From Maribacter algarum (ex Lu et al. 2025) (nom. illeg.) (GTDB lineage Bacteria; Bacteroidota; Bacteroidia; Flavobacteriales; Flavobacteriaceae): 64,000 nt of DNA. The notes under the pieces are model-generated. The model was given only the letters and a program-made list of their open reading frames with translations. It was not told the origin of the DNA and searched no databases. This document shows positions 35,427-43,393 of this stretch, piece by piece. Each line of letters opens with the position of its first letter. The first letter of the stretch is position 1. The DNA lies in contig CANMAW010000007.1 of the NCBI GenBank assembly GCA_947495915.1, forward strand, positions 143,446-207,445, read 5' to 3'. A program made the translations under genes and the position numbers.

Positions 35427-35734
35427 TTCGGAAAATATATATCAGCGAATGTACTTAATAGAATTAGAACAAGAATAACACTATGAATCAAGGTGATCTT
35501 TTTCTTTTTTTTAATAAAATGAATCATGGTGAAAATGAGCAACACAAAAGATATCAATCGAATCGCTGCTTTAATTACAGATTCAAGAACTAATGTCATT
35601 GACAATTGCTCTGCATTTACAACTCGCTTCGCCTCCGGAATATTTCGACCATCAAAATAGAATAGATAAATTACCAAAGACAAAAAACCTAAATTGAGTA
35701 GTAAAACGATTATTCTAAAAACACTCTTTTTCAA
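35423..35734 (-). CDS. Small membrane protein of unknown function
   Basis: 103 residues, with three hydrophobic segments at about 6-25, 55-72 and 80-96 and a lysine cluster (FIKKKKKI) between the last two. I recognise no family. It overlaps cdd by four bases (ATGA-type junction) and lies between porV and cdd, which are adjacent or nearly so in other flavobacteria. It is likely a real gene because of the coupled junction, but its function is unknown. Confidence 0.7.
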   Translation of the reverse strand: MKKSVFRIIVLLLNLGFLSLVIYLFYFDGRNIPEAKRVVNAEQLSMTLVLESVIKAAIRLISFVLLIFTMIHFIKKKKKITLIHSVILVLILLSTFADIYFPK

Positions 35735-35771
35735 TACAAACTAATGGGTTAAAAAAAGACCAAAAACAACA

Positions 35772-35792
35772 AAACCTGCAAAAAGCAGGTTT
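35772..35792 (-). terminator. Terminator after porV
   Basis: AAACCTGC pairs with GCAGGTTT across a loop of five A, followed by T-rich sequence on the minus strand. Confidence 0.7.
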
Positions 35793-35814
35793 ATATTTTC
35801 ATTTGCGAATTATT

Positions 35815-36963
35815 TTAATCATTAAAATATTCTTCACCTAAGTTAAAAGTAAGCGAAAAACGCAAGGTATTTTCTAATGGATTTCTAACCTGCGAGGTTG
35901 AAAACAAATATGACAAATCAATTTGAGCTGACTTAAATGCAAATCCAGCCCCGAGGGTAAAATATTTTCTTGACCCTTTCTCTTCACTTTCATTGAAATA
36001 GCCGGTACGTAACATAAAAGAATCTTGATACGTATATTCTGCTCCTAATGCCCATGTAAATTCTTTTAACTCCTCTCCAAATCCGTCAGGGGCATCTCCA
36101 AATGATTTAAAAATTCCATTGAAAAAACCGATCTGTTGGTATTCATCATTATCTAAGGCGTCAATACTACCATCACCATTAAAATCTTGTGGGGTTGGCA
36201 CTAACAATTTATTAAACTCTGTAGTCAACCCAATAACATTATCTTGATCTAAAATAAAATCAAACCCAACACCAGCACTTAAATTTGTAGGCAAAAAATT
36301 CTCTTGCCCACCTTCATCATATTGAATTTTTCCACCAAGGTTTGAAAAATTGAAACCACCTCTCCATCGACCATCAAAACTATTGTATGCTTTTTCTCTA
36401 GAGCGATAAAAACCAGAAACATCTACAGCAAATGAGCTTGCAGCTTGCGAATCTACATCTCCGTTTTGAGGCAACTTTAAATTTGATCTTATAAAACGAC
36501 CCGCAACCGACATTGAAAACGTAGGACTTAATTTTAATGAATAAGACCCATCAAATGATAATTCATTTGGTTTTGCTAAAGTACCTGGGTCATTAGCAAA
36601 CTGTCTCAATTCAATTTCACCCAAAGTAAAGTAGCGAAGACTTAACGCAAATGCACTTTGATCATCAATCTTAGTAAAAAAGCTAGCGTTTAAAAGTGAA
36701 ATATCTGTAATTATACTTTCTAAATATGGCGTGTAACTCACTCCAATTCCCATCTTTCGTTCAGCAAAGGCAAATTTAGCTGGGTTCCATTGTTGCGAAA
36801 AGGCATCAGTTGAGGTTGCAACACCCATATCACCCATACCTGCTGATCTTGCATCAGCTGCAATCGTTAGAAAGGGAACAGCAGTGGTAATAACGCGTTC
36901 ATTACTTTGGGCAGATATTTTTCCCACGAAAGCAAGCAGGACTAGTACAATTATTTTTTTCAT
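35815..36963 (-). CDS. porV: Type IX secretion outer-membrane protein PorV
   Basis: Outer-membrane barrel that binds type IX cargo and hands it to the PorU sortase. A signal peptide covers residues 1-18. The family start AVPFLTIAADARSAGMGDMGVATSTDAFSQQWNPAK (residues 29 to about 64, quoted only as a span) is very characteristic, and the C terminus is a run of beta strands ending FSLTFNLGEEYFND. Length 382 is normal. In F. johnsoniae-like genomes porU lies directly upstream, next to gldJ; here it is absent (see findings). Confidence 0.93.
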   Translation of the reverse strand: MKKIIVLVLLAFVGKISAQSNERVITTAVPFLTIAADARSAGMGDMGVATSTDAFSQQWNPAKFAFAERKMGIGVSYTPYLESIITDISLLNASFFTKIDDQSAFALSLRYFTLGEIELRQFANDPGTLAKPNELSFDGSYSLKLSPTFSMSVAGRFIRSNLKLPQNGDVDSQAASSFAVDVSGFYRSREKAYNSFDGRWRGGFNFSNLGGKIQYDEGGQENFLPTNLSAGVGFDFILDQDNVIGLTTEFNKLLVPTPQDFNGDGSIDALDNDEYQQIGFFNGIFKSFGDAPDGFGEELKEFTWALGAEYTYQDSFMLRTGYFNESEEKGSRKYFTLGAGFAFKSAQIDLSYLFSTSQVRNPLENTLRFSLTFNLGEEYFND

Positions 36964-37427
36964 TTCTTCTAGCTAAGTTTAATTGGCTTTTATTATTCAA
37001 AAACACAACCCAAAAACTTAAAACATTGGGGCCGTATGACACGTAAACGGCTATTTCGGAGATATCTTATATCAAATGGTCATTATTTTTAAACTACCAT
37101 TTACAAGATAGAACCTTGCAAAAAACAGAATTACAGAACTAATTACTAAAAAAAGGCATGCTAATTATACCTATAAGTAATGTCTAATCTTAAAACACAA
37201 TTATGGTGTCATTCATACTATCTAATACTTTATTGCGTTATGATTTTTGAATACCATTGCTTTAGGTTTAAACTAGAGAATTCGATTTGGAAAATATTTC
37301 TTCGATGAATGAAATATTATATCCAAATCATCGTTTTATATGCCGAAAGTGATGCTTAATTAATCAAAATCCAAATTACCGACTGTTTTGAAGAACAGTT
37401 AACTTATTTGAATCTCAAGTCCTAATT
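36964..37427. other. Intergenic gap between porV and gldJ, porU absent
   Basis: These 464 bases are AT-rich and contain no reading frame of useful length and no recognisable PorU fragment. They hold the divergent promoters of porV and gldJ; no perfect TAnnTTTG box was found. This is where porU, of roughly 1,200-1,300 codons, sits in related genomes. Confidence 0.7.
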
Positions 37428-39098
37428 ATGAAAAAACAGTTTATCAAAGTTGTACTTTCTTGTGCAGTTATAGCGGGAGGTTTTACGGTTACCAGCTGTA
37501 AGAAGTCTTCCGGTTCTTCTAAAAATGTTTCAAGAGCTACAGGTTGGAAAATTAACGCCAAAGAAGGTGGCTTCCAATACAATACCGATTTTAAGGAGCA
37601 AGAAACGTCTCCTGGTCTTGTATTTATTGAAGGTGGTACATTTACAAAAGGTAAAGTACAAGATGACGTTATGCACGATTGGAACAACACCCCAACTGCA
37701 CAACATGTTCAGTCTTTTTATATGGATGAAACTGAGGTTACCAATGTCATGTACTTAGAATATTTAGATTATTTGAAGAGTGTTTATCCTCCTGAGAATC
37801 CAAAATATACTAATATTTACAAAGGAGCTTTACCAGATACTTTGGTTTGGAGAAACCGATTAGGCTTTAATGAAACAATGACAAATAACTATTTACGTCA
37901 CCCAGCGTATGCAGAATATCCTGTTGTTGGTGTAAACTGGATTCAAGCAACACAATTTGCTGAATGGAGAACTGACCGTGTAAATGAAGTTTTATTAGAA
38001 AGAGAAGGATATTTATCTGAAGACGCTAAATATCAAGCAGCCTCAGGAGAAGTTGAAGGCACTTTCAGTACTGAAGCTTATTTGAACAGACCAGAATCTG
38101 TTTATAACGGACAAATCGATTCTTTACAAGGAAAACAGAAAAAAGACAGTACCAATACATATGCTAAAAGAAGTAGTGGTGTAATTACTCCAGAATATAG
38201 ACTTCCAACTGAAACGGAATGGGAGTATGCTGCTCAGGCGAATCAAGGTACTCGTGAGTACAACAACTACCGAGGTAGAAAGAAGTACCCATGGGAAGGT
38301 GATTACACAAGAAATGGCCAACGTGTAGGTAGAGGTGATCAACTTGCAAACTTTAAACAAGGAAAAGGTGACTACGGCGGAATCGCTGGATGGTCAGATG
38401 ATGGTGCCGATATTACTGCACAAGTAATGTCATACAAGCCAAACGATCTTGGATTATATGATATGGCTGGTAACGTTGCGGAATGGGTTGCTGATGTATA
38501 CCGACCAATTGTTGATGATGAAGTAAGTGACTTTAACTACTACCGTGGTAATATATATATGAAATCTGCTATTGGTGAAGATGGTAAAGTGAACATCTTA
38601 AGAGATTCAGTAGTATATGACACCTTGCCAAATGGTAAAGTGGTTGCTGTAAACTTACCAGGTGAAATTAAAATGGTGCCTGTTGATGAAGAAGAAACGT
38701 ATTTAAGAACAAACTTCGATTCATCTGATAATAGAGCCTACAGAGATGGTGATGCAGGTTCTTCCAGATTCTTTGATCAATTCAATGATGAAGAAGATGA
38801 GGAAAATCAAAGAAAAATGTATGATTCTCCAAAGCACAAAGTAGAGCGTGACTCAACTGGTAAAGTAACTCGTCAATATGATGAATCAAACAACAGAACT
38901 ACTTTAATTAACGACGAAGTTCGTGTATTTAAAGGAGGATCTTGGAGAGATAGAGCTTACTGGTTAGACCCAGCACAAAGAAGATACTTACCACAATATA
39001 TGGCAACTGATTACATCGGATTTAGATGTGCAATGTCAAGAGTTGGTTCAAAGTCTAAGACTAAGAATAAAACTCCGAGAGGTAAAAAAGCAAGATAA
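37428..39098 (+). CDS. gldJ: Gliding motility lipoprotein GldJ
   Basis: Lipoprotein needed for gliding and for stability of the type IX secretion apparatus. The lipobox ends at Cys24 (FTVTSC). The body is a formylglycine-enzyme-like fold: FIEGGTFTKGK, FYMDETEVTNVMYLEYL, VNWIQATQFAEWR and the closing FKGGSWRDRAYWLDPAQRRYL...GFRCAMS. The catalytic cysteine pair of true formylglycine enzymes is not expected in this structural member. Length 556 and the basic tail (PRGKKAR) match GldJ. murF lies downstream, as in other flavobacteria. Confidence 0.95.
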   Translation: MKKQFIKVVLSCAVIAGGFTVTSCKKSSGSSKNVSRATGWKINAKEGGFQYNTDFKEQETSPGLVFIEGGTFTKGKVQDDVMHDWNNTPTAQHVQSFYMDETEVTNVMYLEYLDYLKSVYPPENPKYTNIYKGALPDTLVWRNRLGFNETMTNNYLRHPAYAEYPVVGVNWIQATQFAEWRTDRVNEVLLEREGYLSEDAKYQAASGEVEGTFSTEAYLNRPESVYNGQIDSLQGKQKKDSTNTYAKRSSGVITPEYRLPTETEWEYAAQANQGTREYNNYRGRKKYPWEGDYTRNGQRVGRGDQLANFKQGKGDYGGIAGWSDDGADITAQVMSYKPNDLGLYDMAGNVAEWVADVYRPIVDDEVSDFNYYRGNIYMKSAIGEDGKVNILRDSVVYDTLPNGKVVAVNLPGEIKMVPVDEEETYLRTNFDSSDNRAYRDGDAGSSRFFDQFNDEEDEENQRKMYDSPKHKVERDSTGKVTRQYDESNNRTTLINDEVRVFKGGSWRDRAYWLDPAQRRYLPQYMATDYIGFRCAMSRVGSKSKTKNKTPRGKKAR

Positions 39099-39117
39099 TT
39101 TATTGCTAGAGAAAGAT

Positions 39118-39151
39118 TAAAAAGCCTTGACTTCATTGTCAGGGCTTTTTT
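39118..39151 (+). terminator. Terminator after gldJ
   Basis: AAAAGCC(T)TGAC pairs with GTCA(G)GGCTTTT around a short loop, followed by a T-run. Confidence 0.8.
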
Positions 39152-39166
39152 TATATTTTTGTTTTT

Positions 39167-40444
39167 ATGACTATTGCTGAATTACACAAGATTTTTTTAA
39201 CCTTTCCGAAGGTTAGCACCGACACTCGAAAAATTACTAAAGATTGTATTTTTTTCAGCCTTAAAGGCGATAATTTTAATGGTAACAAATATGCGAAAGA
39301 TGCCTTGGAAAAAGGTGCGCGTTATGCTGTAGTCGATGAAGCTGAATTTGCCATCTCTGAGAATTATGTACTTGTTGAAAACGTGTTACAAACCTTGCAA
39401 AAACTTGCTACATTTCATAGAAATTATTGCAATGCAAAAATTATTGCACTAACCGGTAGTAACGGTAAAACCACCTCCAAAGAACTTATAAATGCTGTAC
39501 TGTCAAAGCGATATAACACCATTGCGACTATCGGCAATTTAAACAACCATATTGGTGTGCCGCTAACCTTACTCTCTATTTTACCAGACACTGAAATTGC
39601 AGTTGTCGAAATGGGTGCCAATCACTTGAAAGAGATCGAATTTTTATGCAAAATTGCCGCCCCCGATTTTGGCTATATTACCAATTTTGGCAAAGCTCAT
39701 TTAGAAGGTTTTGGTGGTGTTGAAGGAGTTATTAAAGGCAAGAGTGAAATGTATAGCTACCTAACTTCAGAAAACAAGCCAGTATTCATGAATGCTGACG
39801 ATCCTATTCAATTAACCAAACTAAGTAGTTACATTAATAAGTTCGGATTTAGCGAAACTAAAAATGAGTTTTACAGCATTAAGTTTATAGAAGCTAACCC
39901 CTATGTTCATTTACAAGTTGAAGGTGTCGAAATTCGATCGCAATTAATTGGAAGCTACAATTTCACCAATAGCGCTGCAGCAGTTCTCATGGGAAAATAT
40001 TTTAATATTTCTCTTGAAAAAATTAAAGATGCTATTGAATCTTACATTCCTGAAAACAATCGTTCTCAAATTCTTGAAAGAAATGGTTATGAAATTATTC
40101 TAGATGCTTACAATGCCAACCCAACTAGCATGAAGGCAGCTTTAGAAAATTTCAAAACTTTAAAAGGATCAAACAAAACGGCCTTTCTTGGAGATATGTT
40201 TGAACTTGGAGAATCGGCGGCAAATGAACATGAAGAAATAGCAAATCTTGCAGCTACATTCAATTTCAATCAAGTGTATTTAGTGGGTGAAAATTTTGCG
40301 AATACAAATACTTCTTTGAACACCTTCAAAACTTATGACGACCTTTTGGAGTCACTTAGAAAAAAACCGTTGAAAAATCAGGATAAAATACTTATAAAGG
40401 GTTCTCGAGGTATGGCCTTAGAAAGACTTCTTGATATACTGTAA
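39167..40444 (+). CDS. murF: UDP-MurNAc-tripeptide D-Ala-D-Ala ligase
   Basis: Adds D-Ala-D-Ala to the peptidoglycan precursor in the cytoplasm. The P-loop LTGSNGKTT is at residues 95-103, NLNNHIGVPLTLL near 128 is the Mur ligase Mg region, and the third domain shows LDAYNANPTSMKAAL and FLGDMFELGE. Length 425 is normal for flavobacteria. A terminator separates it from gldJ, so it has its own promoter in the short gap or depends on read-through. Confidence 0.95.
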   Translation: MTIAELHKIFLTFPKVSTDTRKITKDCIFFSLKGDNFNGNKYAKDALEKGARYAVVDEAEFAISENYVLVENVLQTLQKLATFHRNYCNAKIIALTGSNGKTTSKELINAVLSKRYNTIATIGNLNNHIGVPLTLLSILPDTEIAVVEMGANHLKEIEFLCKIAAPDFGYITNFGKAHLEGFGGVEGVIKGKSEMYSYLTSENKPVFMNADDPIQLTKLSSYINKFGFSETKNEFYSIKFIEANPYVHLQVEGVEIRSQLIGSYNFTNSAAAVLMGKYFNISLEKIKDAIESYIPENNRSQILERNGYEIILDAYNANPTSMKAALENFKTLKGSNKTAFLGDMFELGESAANEHEEIANLAATFNFNQVYLVGENFANTNTSLNTFKTYDDLLESLRKKPLKNQDKILIKGSRGMALERLLDIL

Positions 40445-40475
40445 ACAAACACCAAACTTAGTGTTCTAGATGTAT

Positions 40476-40507
40476 GAAAAAAATAGGTGTGGTCTAAACC
40501 ACACCTA
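40476..40507 (-). terminator. Terminator of the sigma-mscS operon
   Basis: TAGGTGTGGT pairs with ACCACACCTA around CTAA and is followed by a T-run on the minus strand. Confidence 0.85.
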
Positions 40508-40531
40508 CCTCAACCAAACCAATTCATCTCA

Positions 40532-41356
40532 TCAACGAATTTCAACTCTACTTTCAACTATTTCTTTAATAGGCACAACTATTTTGCCCTTAGCGGTTTT
40601 AATAGTCACAAAAATACTGTCAATAGCTTCTATAGTACCTTCAACATCACTGAATTTAATTACATCTCCAACAGCATAACTTTTTCTTGCATAAAATGTT
40701 TTCAACAAGCTAGCCACCACCTCTCTCGACCCCAAACCAAATGCAATAGAAAATGCTAATAAGAATGAACCTAGAATTATCGTAAAATTACTAGTGATAA
40801 TTGAAGTATCAATTCCCGCTTGATTTAACGCTGTAATTGTAACGAATATCAATAGGATATAAAACACAATACCGCTTACCAATTTTGAACCTCCGAAACC
40901 CATTGAATCGAAAACTCTTACAAGCATGTTTTTGATCAATTTTGCTGCAAAAAGACCAACCATGAAAATCACCATGGCACTTAATAAGATAGGCAGATAA
41001 CGTAGCAGATTTGCTATTTCCGTAGATATTACCGTCATTTCTGCGATATCGGCCGCGGCGATAATAAACACCAATAAAAGCAACCATTTTACAAAACTCA
41101 GTAATACTTTTTCAATATCAATCTTAAAATCACTATCTCCAAATAACTTAGCATCATTAATTTTATCTGAAACTTTTGAAACCTGTGCTACTTTCAAAAC
41201 CTTTTTAAGCACTAATCTCAAAACTTTGCTAATAACCCACCCTACAAGTAATACTACCAGAGCTCCTACTATCTTAGGAAAAGCTGATGCTATATCCATT
41301 AAAATGGTAGAAATAGTATTAAAACTGAGGTCTTTCCACTGATTCACCGTTTCCAT
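40532..41356 (-). CDS. MscS-family mechanosensitive channel
   Basis: 274 residues with four or five hydrophobic segments followed by the MscS beta domain (VGDVIKFSDVEGTIEAIDSIFVTIKTAKGKIVVPIK, about residues 234-268, quoted as a span). The pore-like helix FLLAFSIAFGLGSREVVASLL precedes it. Family members open under membrane tension or act in signalling. The C-terminal alpha/beta domain of E. coli MscS is missing, so this is a short form. It is the last gene of an operon headed by an ECF sigma factor. Confidence 0.88.
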   Translation of the reverse strand: METVNQWKDLSFNTISTILMDIASAFPKIVGALVVLLVGWVISKVLRLVLKKVLKVAQVSKVSDKINDAKLFGDSDFKIDIEKVLLSFVKWLLLLVFIIAAADIAEMTVISTEIANLLRYLPILLSAMVIFMVGLFAAKLIKNMLVRVFDSMGFGGSKLVSGIVFYILLIFVTITALNQAGIDTSIITSNFTIILGSFLLAFSIAFGLGSREVVASLLKTFYARKSYAVGDVIKFSDVEGTIEAIDSIFVTIKTAKGKIVVPIKEIVESRVEIR

Positions 41357-41367
41357 ATCTTGTTTAA

Positions 41368-41571
41368 TTATTTAGATTTATTGTTGCTATCCTTACTTGT
41401 TTTCATCATTCCTTCAATCGCTGCTTTATAATTACAGGTAAACAAAGAAGCCATTTCCATAACCAATTTGGCTGCGGCTATGTCATCCATTACCTTCTTT
41501 TTCATATGAGGCGGAACATCTTGAATAGAGATATCCAACTCCTTAAAGGGATTTTGTTTTTTCTCTGACAT
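41368..41571 (-). CDS. Small soluble protein downstream of the ECF sigma gene
   Basis: 67 residues, rich in Lys and Met, with no membrane segment. Helical patterning is likely in DVPPHMKKKVMDDIAAAKLV and MEMASLF. No family is recognised. Its start overlaps the sigma-factor stop by one base and the MscS gene begins 11 bases after it. This is the slot where an anti-sigma factor usually sits, but it lacks the membrane span and zinc motif of common anti-sigma factors. Confidence 0.75.
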   Translation of the reverse strand: MSEKKQNPFKELDISIQDVPPHMKKKVMDDIAAAKLVMEMASLFTCNYKAAIEGMMKTSKDSNNKSK

Positions 41572-42143
41572 TATGGAATTTTATTATAAAGTTCTGCAAT
41601 GCGAGCTTTGGCTCGTTTTAATCTCATTTTAACTGCGCTCTCACCTATTTCCATAAGTACAGCAAGTTCTTTAATCGTTACATCATCTTGATATTTTAAC
41701 AATAATATTGATTTGTCTTCGGGGTCAATTAAATCTAATGCTTTTTTTAATTTAACTGAACGCATTTCTAAAATGCTATCATCGTCAATTTGCTCACCAA
41801 GCTTATTAGGGTCATCGGCGATAGAATCAGATTTATCACTTATTTTCCGACCCTTATTTCTGTTTACATAATTGACACAAAAATTGTATGTAAACGAGTA
41901 AACCCAACTCGAAAATTTAGAACGTCCTTGAAAACTTCCCAACTTAACAAATAGCATCAAAAAAACATCTTGCGTCAAATCTTCTGCTTCTGCTGGTGAC
42001 TTAGCAAAACCATAACATTTGTTATAAATTACCTGTGAATATCGATCGTAAAGTATCGCAAACAACATCATATTATTGTTCTTGACAATGTTACGAACGA
42101 GCTCTTCATCAGTCATTTTTTCAGAAGCCAATTCCGTTTCCAA
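41571..42143 (-). CDS. ECF-type RNA polymerase sigma factor
   Basis: 190 residues with sigma region 2 (AEDLTQDVFLMLFVKLGSF...SSWVYSFTYNFCVNYVNR) at about 45-105 and region 4 (KSILLLKYQDDVTIKELAVLMEIGESAVKMRLKRAKARI) at about 143-182. It would direct RNA polymerase to a set of stress or envelope genes. The usual membrane anti-sigma partner is not adjacent; instead a 67-residue protein and an MscS channel follow in the same operon. Regulation by membrane tension is an attractive but unproven idea. Confidence 0.93.
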   Translation of the reverse strand: METELASEKMTDEELVRNIVKNNNMMLFAILYDRYSQVIYNKCYGFAKSPAEAEDLTQDVFLMLFVKLGSFQGRSKFSSWVYSFTYNFCVNYVNRNKGRKISDKSDSIADDPNKLGEQIDDDSILEMRSVKLKKALDLIDPEDKSILLLKYQDDVTIKELAVLMEIGESAVKMRLKRAKARIAELYNKIP

Positions 42144-42324
42144 TTTTAAAATTCAGTTGAGATTACAATTCTTTTGACACCAATTTTTGAGAATAGTCAC
42201 TTTTCAAAAATTAAATTTAACTGCTATCAATAAAATCAGTTCAGAAATGTACTGAAAAGATTCAATAAATGTGTGAAAATATATGTTAGTTGTTTTAATA
42301 CAATCACCAACATTGTTCAAAAAC

Positions 42325-42347
42325 GAAAAAAGCCCCTTTAGGGGCTT
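42325..42347 (-). terminator. Terminator, minus strand
   Basis: AAGCCCC pairs with GGGGCTT around TAAA, followed on the minus strand by six T. It lies 145 bases beyond the stop of the 50-residue protein gene and is the likely end of that transcript. Confidence 0.85.
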
Positions 42348-42431
42348 CTACTGACCGAATTAAACAACTCGGGGGAACCAAATTTTGAAAAGATAATTAA
42401 ACCTCCCAACAGAATTTCTAATCAAAATTAC
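42330..42431 (-). ncRNA. Possible small RNA or 3' UTR (weak candidate)
   Basis: On the minus strand a perfect TAATTTTG promoter-like box (42424-42431) is followed about 75 bases later by a strong terminator. In between is a G/C-richer stretch with GGTTCCCCCGAGTTG. This could be a separate small RNA or only the 3' UTR of the small gene upstream. No -33 TTG box is visible. Confidence 0.2.
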
Positions 42432-42491
42432 CTCGTTTAATCGTGGTCAGCTACTAAACAGTTAAGGTTAGTGTTTGCATAGCTATAACTG

Positions 42492-42644
42492 TCAATTTTT
42501 TCGTTTTTGTTTAACTTTTTGTACAATTAACTTCTTCTTTAAATAAAAATCAAATAGTGTAGTAGGTAATATCACTACTAAAGCTATTAAAAAAAAGATG
42601 ACTCCGGTTACAAATAGAGAATCAGAAAAAGTAATATCAGTCAT
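42492..42644 (-). CDS. 50-residue single-span membrane protein
   Basis: A short reading frame: ATG at 42644, TGA at 42492. It encodes MTDITFSDSLFVTGVIFFLI, a hydrophobic segment continuing to about residue 30, and a strongly basic tail (KKKLIVQKVKQKRKN). The shape, one membrane helix with a positive C terminus, is that of many real small membrane proteins, and a terminator follows on the same strand. No family is recognised and there is no independent proof of expression. Confidence 0.5.
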   Translation of the reverse strand: MTDITFSDSLFVTGVIFFLIALVVILPTTLFDFYLKKKLIVQKVKQKRKN

Positions 42645-42817
42645 TTTAAATCAATGTTATTTGTGTGTCTCAATTATTAAGACACCACATTTTTCAAAAA
42701 GTCACATTAGTTACGAAAAAAAGAAAAAAAAGTTTTGAGAAGAGATAAAATTGTAGCGCATATTACCCACTTTCACTCTTTAATAACAGAAGTATATATT
42801 GACTAAACAATTAAAAG

Positions 42818-42892
42818 TGGGATATACTGGATTCGAACCAGTGACCTCTGCCCTGTCAAGGCAGCGCTCTAAACCAACTGAGCTAATATCCC
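42818..42892 (-). tRNA. tRNA-Val (GAC)
   Basis: 75 bases fold into a full cloverleaf: acceptor GGGATAT/ATATCCC, D-arm GCTCAGTTGGTTTAGAGC, anticodon stem CTGCC/GGCAG with loop TTGACAG (anticodon GAC), and T-arm ACTGG-TTCGAAT-CCAGT. The CCA end is not encoded. Confidence 0.97.
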
Positions 42893-43393
42893 ATGAAGAC
42901 TACGAAGTTAAAACTTATTTCGATTTCAAAAAACTTAAATTTGAAAGAACGATGACCTTATAAATTCAATTAGGAATTAAGTAAAAACACAGTTTAAAAT
43001 ACCATTTTGATAATAACCACTCTTACCACTAAATAAAGCACTTTATTTTTGCATCAACACTATTTCTTACAGTTAATATTAATTCAAAAGACACTCAAAC
43101 TTTAGCACAAGCTCATCACACTTATCAAAAACCTATTAACAACAACAATTTCAGCTATTTACCACTGGTTATTGCTAGGGTGTAATGCTATTTGTTCATA
43201 AAATATCTAGTTGACAAATCGCCATTTGTAGTTATCTTAAAGTATATTGAAAACATTTCAATTAGTTATTCTTCCATTTGTATCATTTAAATCATTTCTT
43301 AAAACCTAATTTGCTTTATATTATCTACGTATAATAAACACGTGAGGATAATGAATACTTGAATGATTAAATAGTGACTAAACAAACCTCGTA
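42893..43393. other. Non-coding stretch of about 500 bases
   Basis: AT-rich, with no convincing reading frame. A TATTTTTG box at 43044-43051 on the plus strand matches the -7 consensus but lies about 340 bases before the next gene and has no clear -33 box. Nothing else was recognised. Confidence 0.5.

Noticed and set aside
42144..43393. Gap of 1.2 kb as a possible degraded gene or mobile-element scar
   Set aside because: No transposase or integrase fragments, no terminal inverted repeats or target duplications were seen, although a tRNA gene is present. The gap is explained by tRNA-Val, a small gene and AT-rich spacer.
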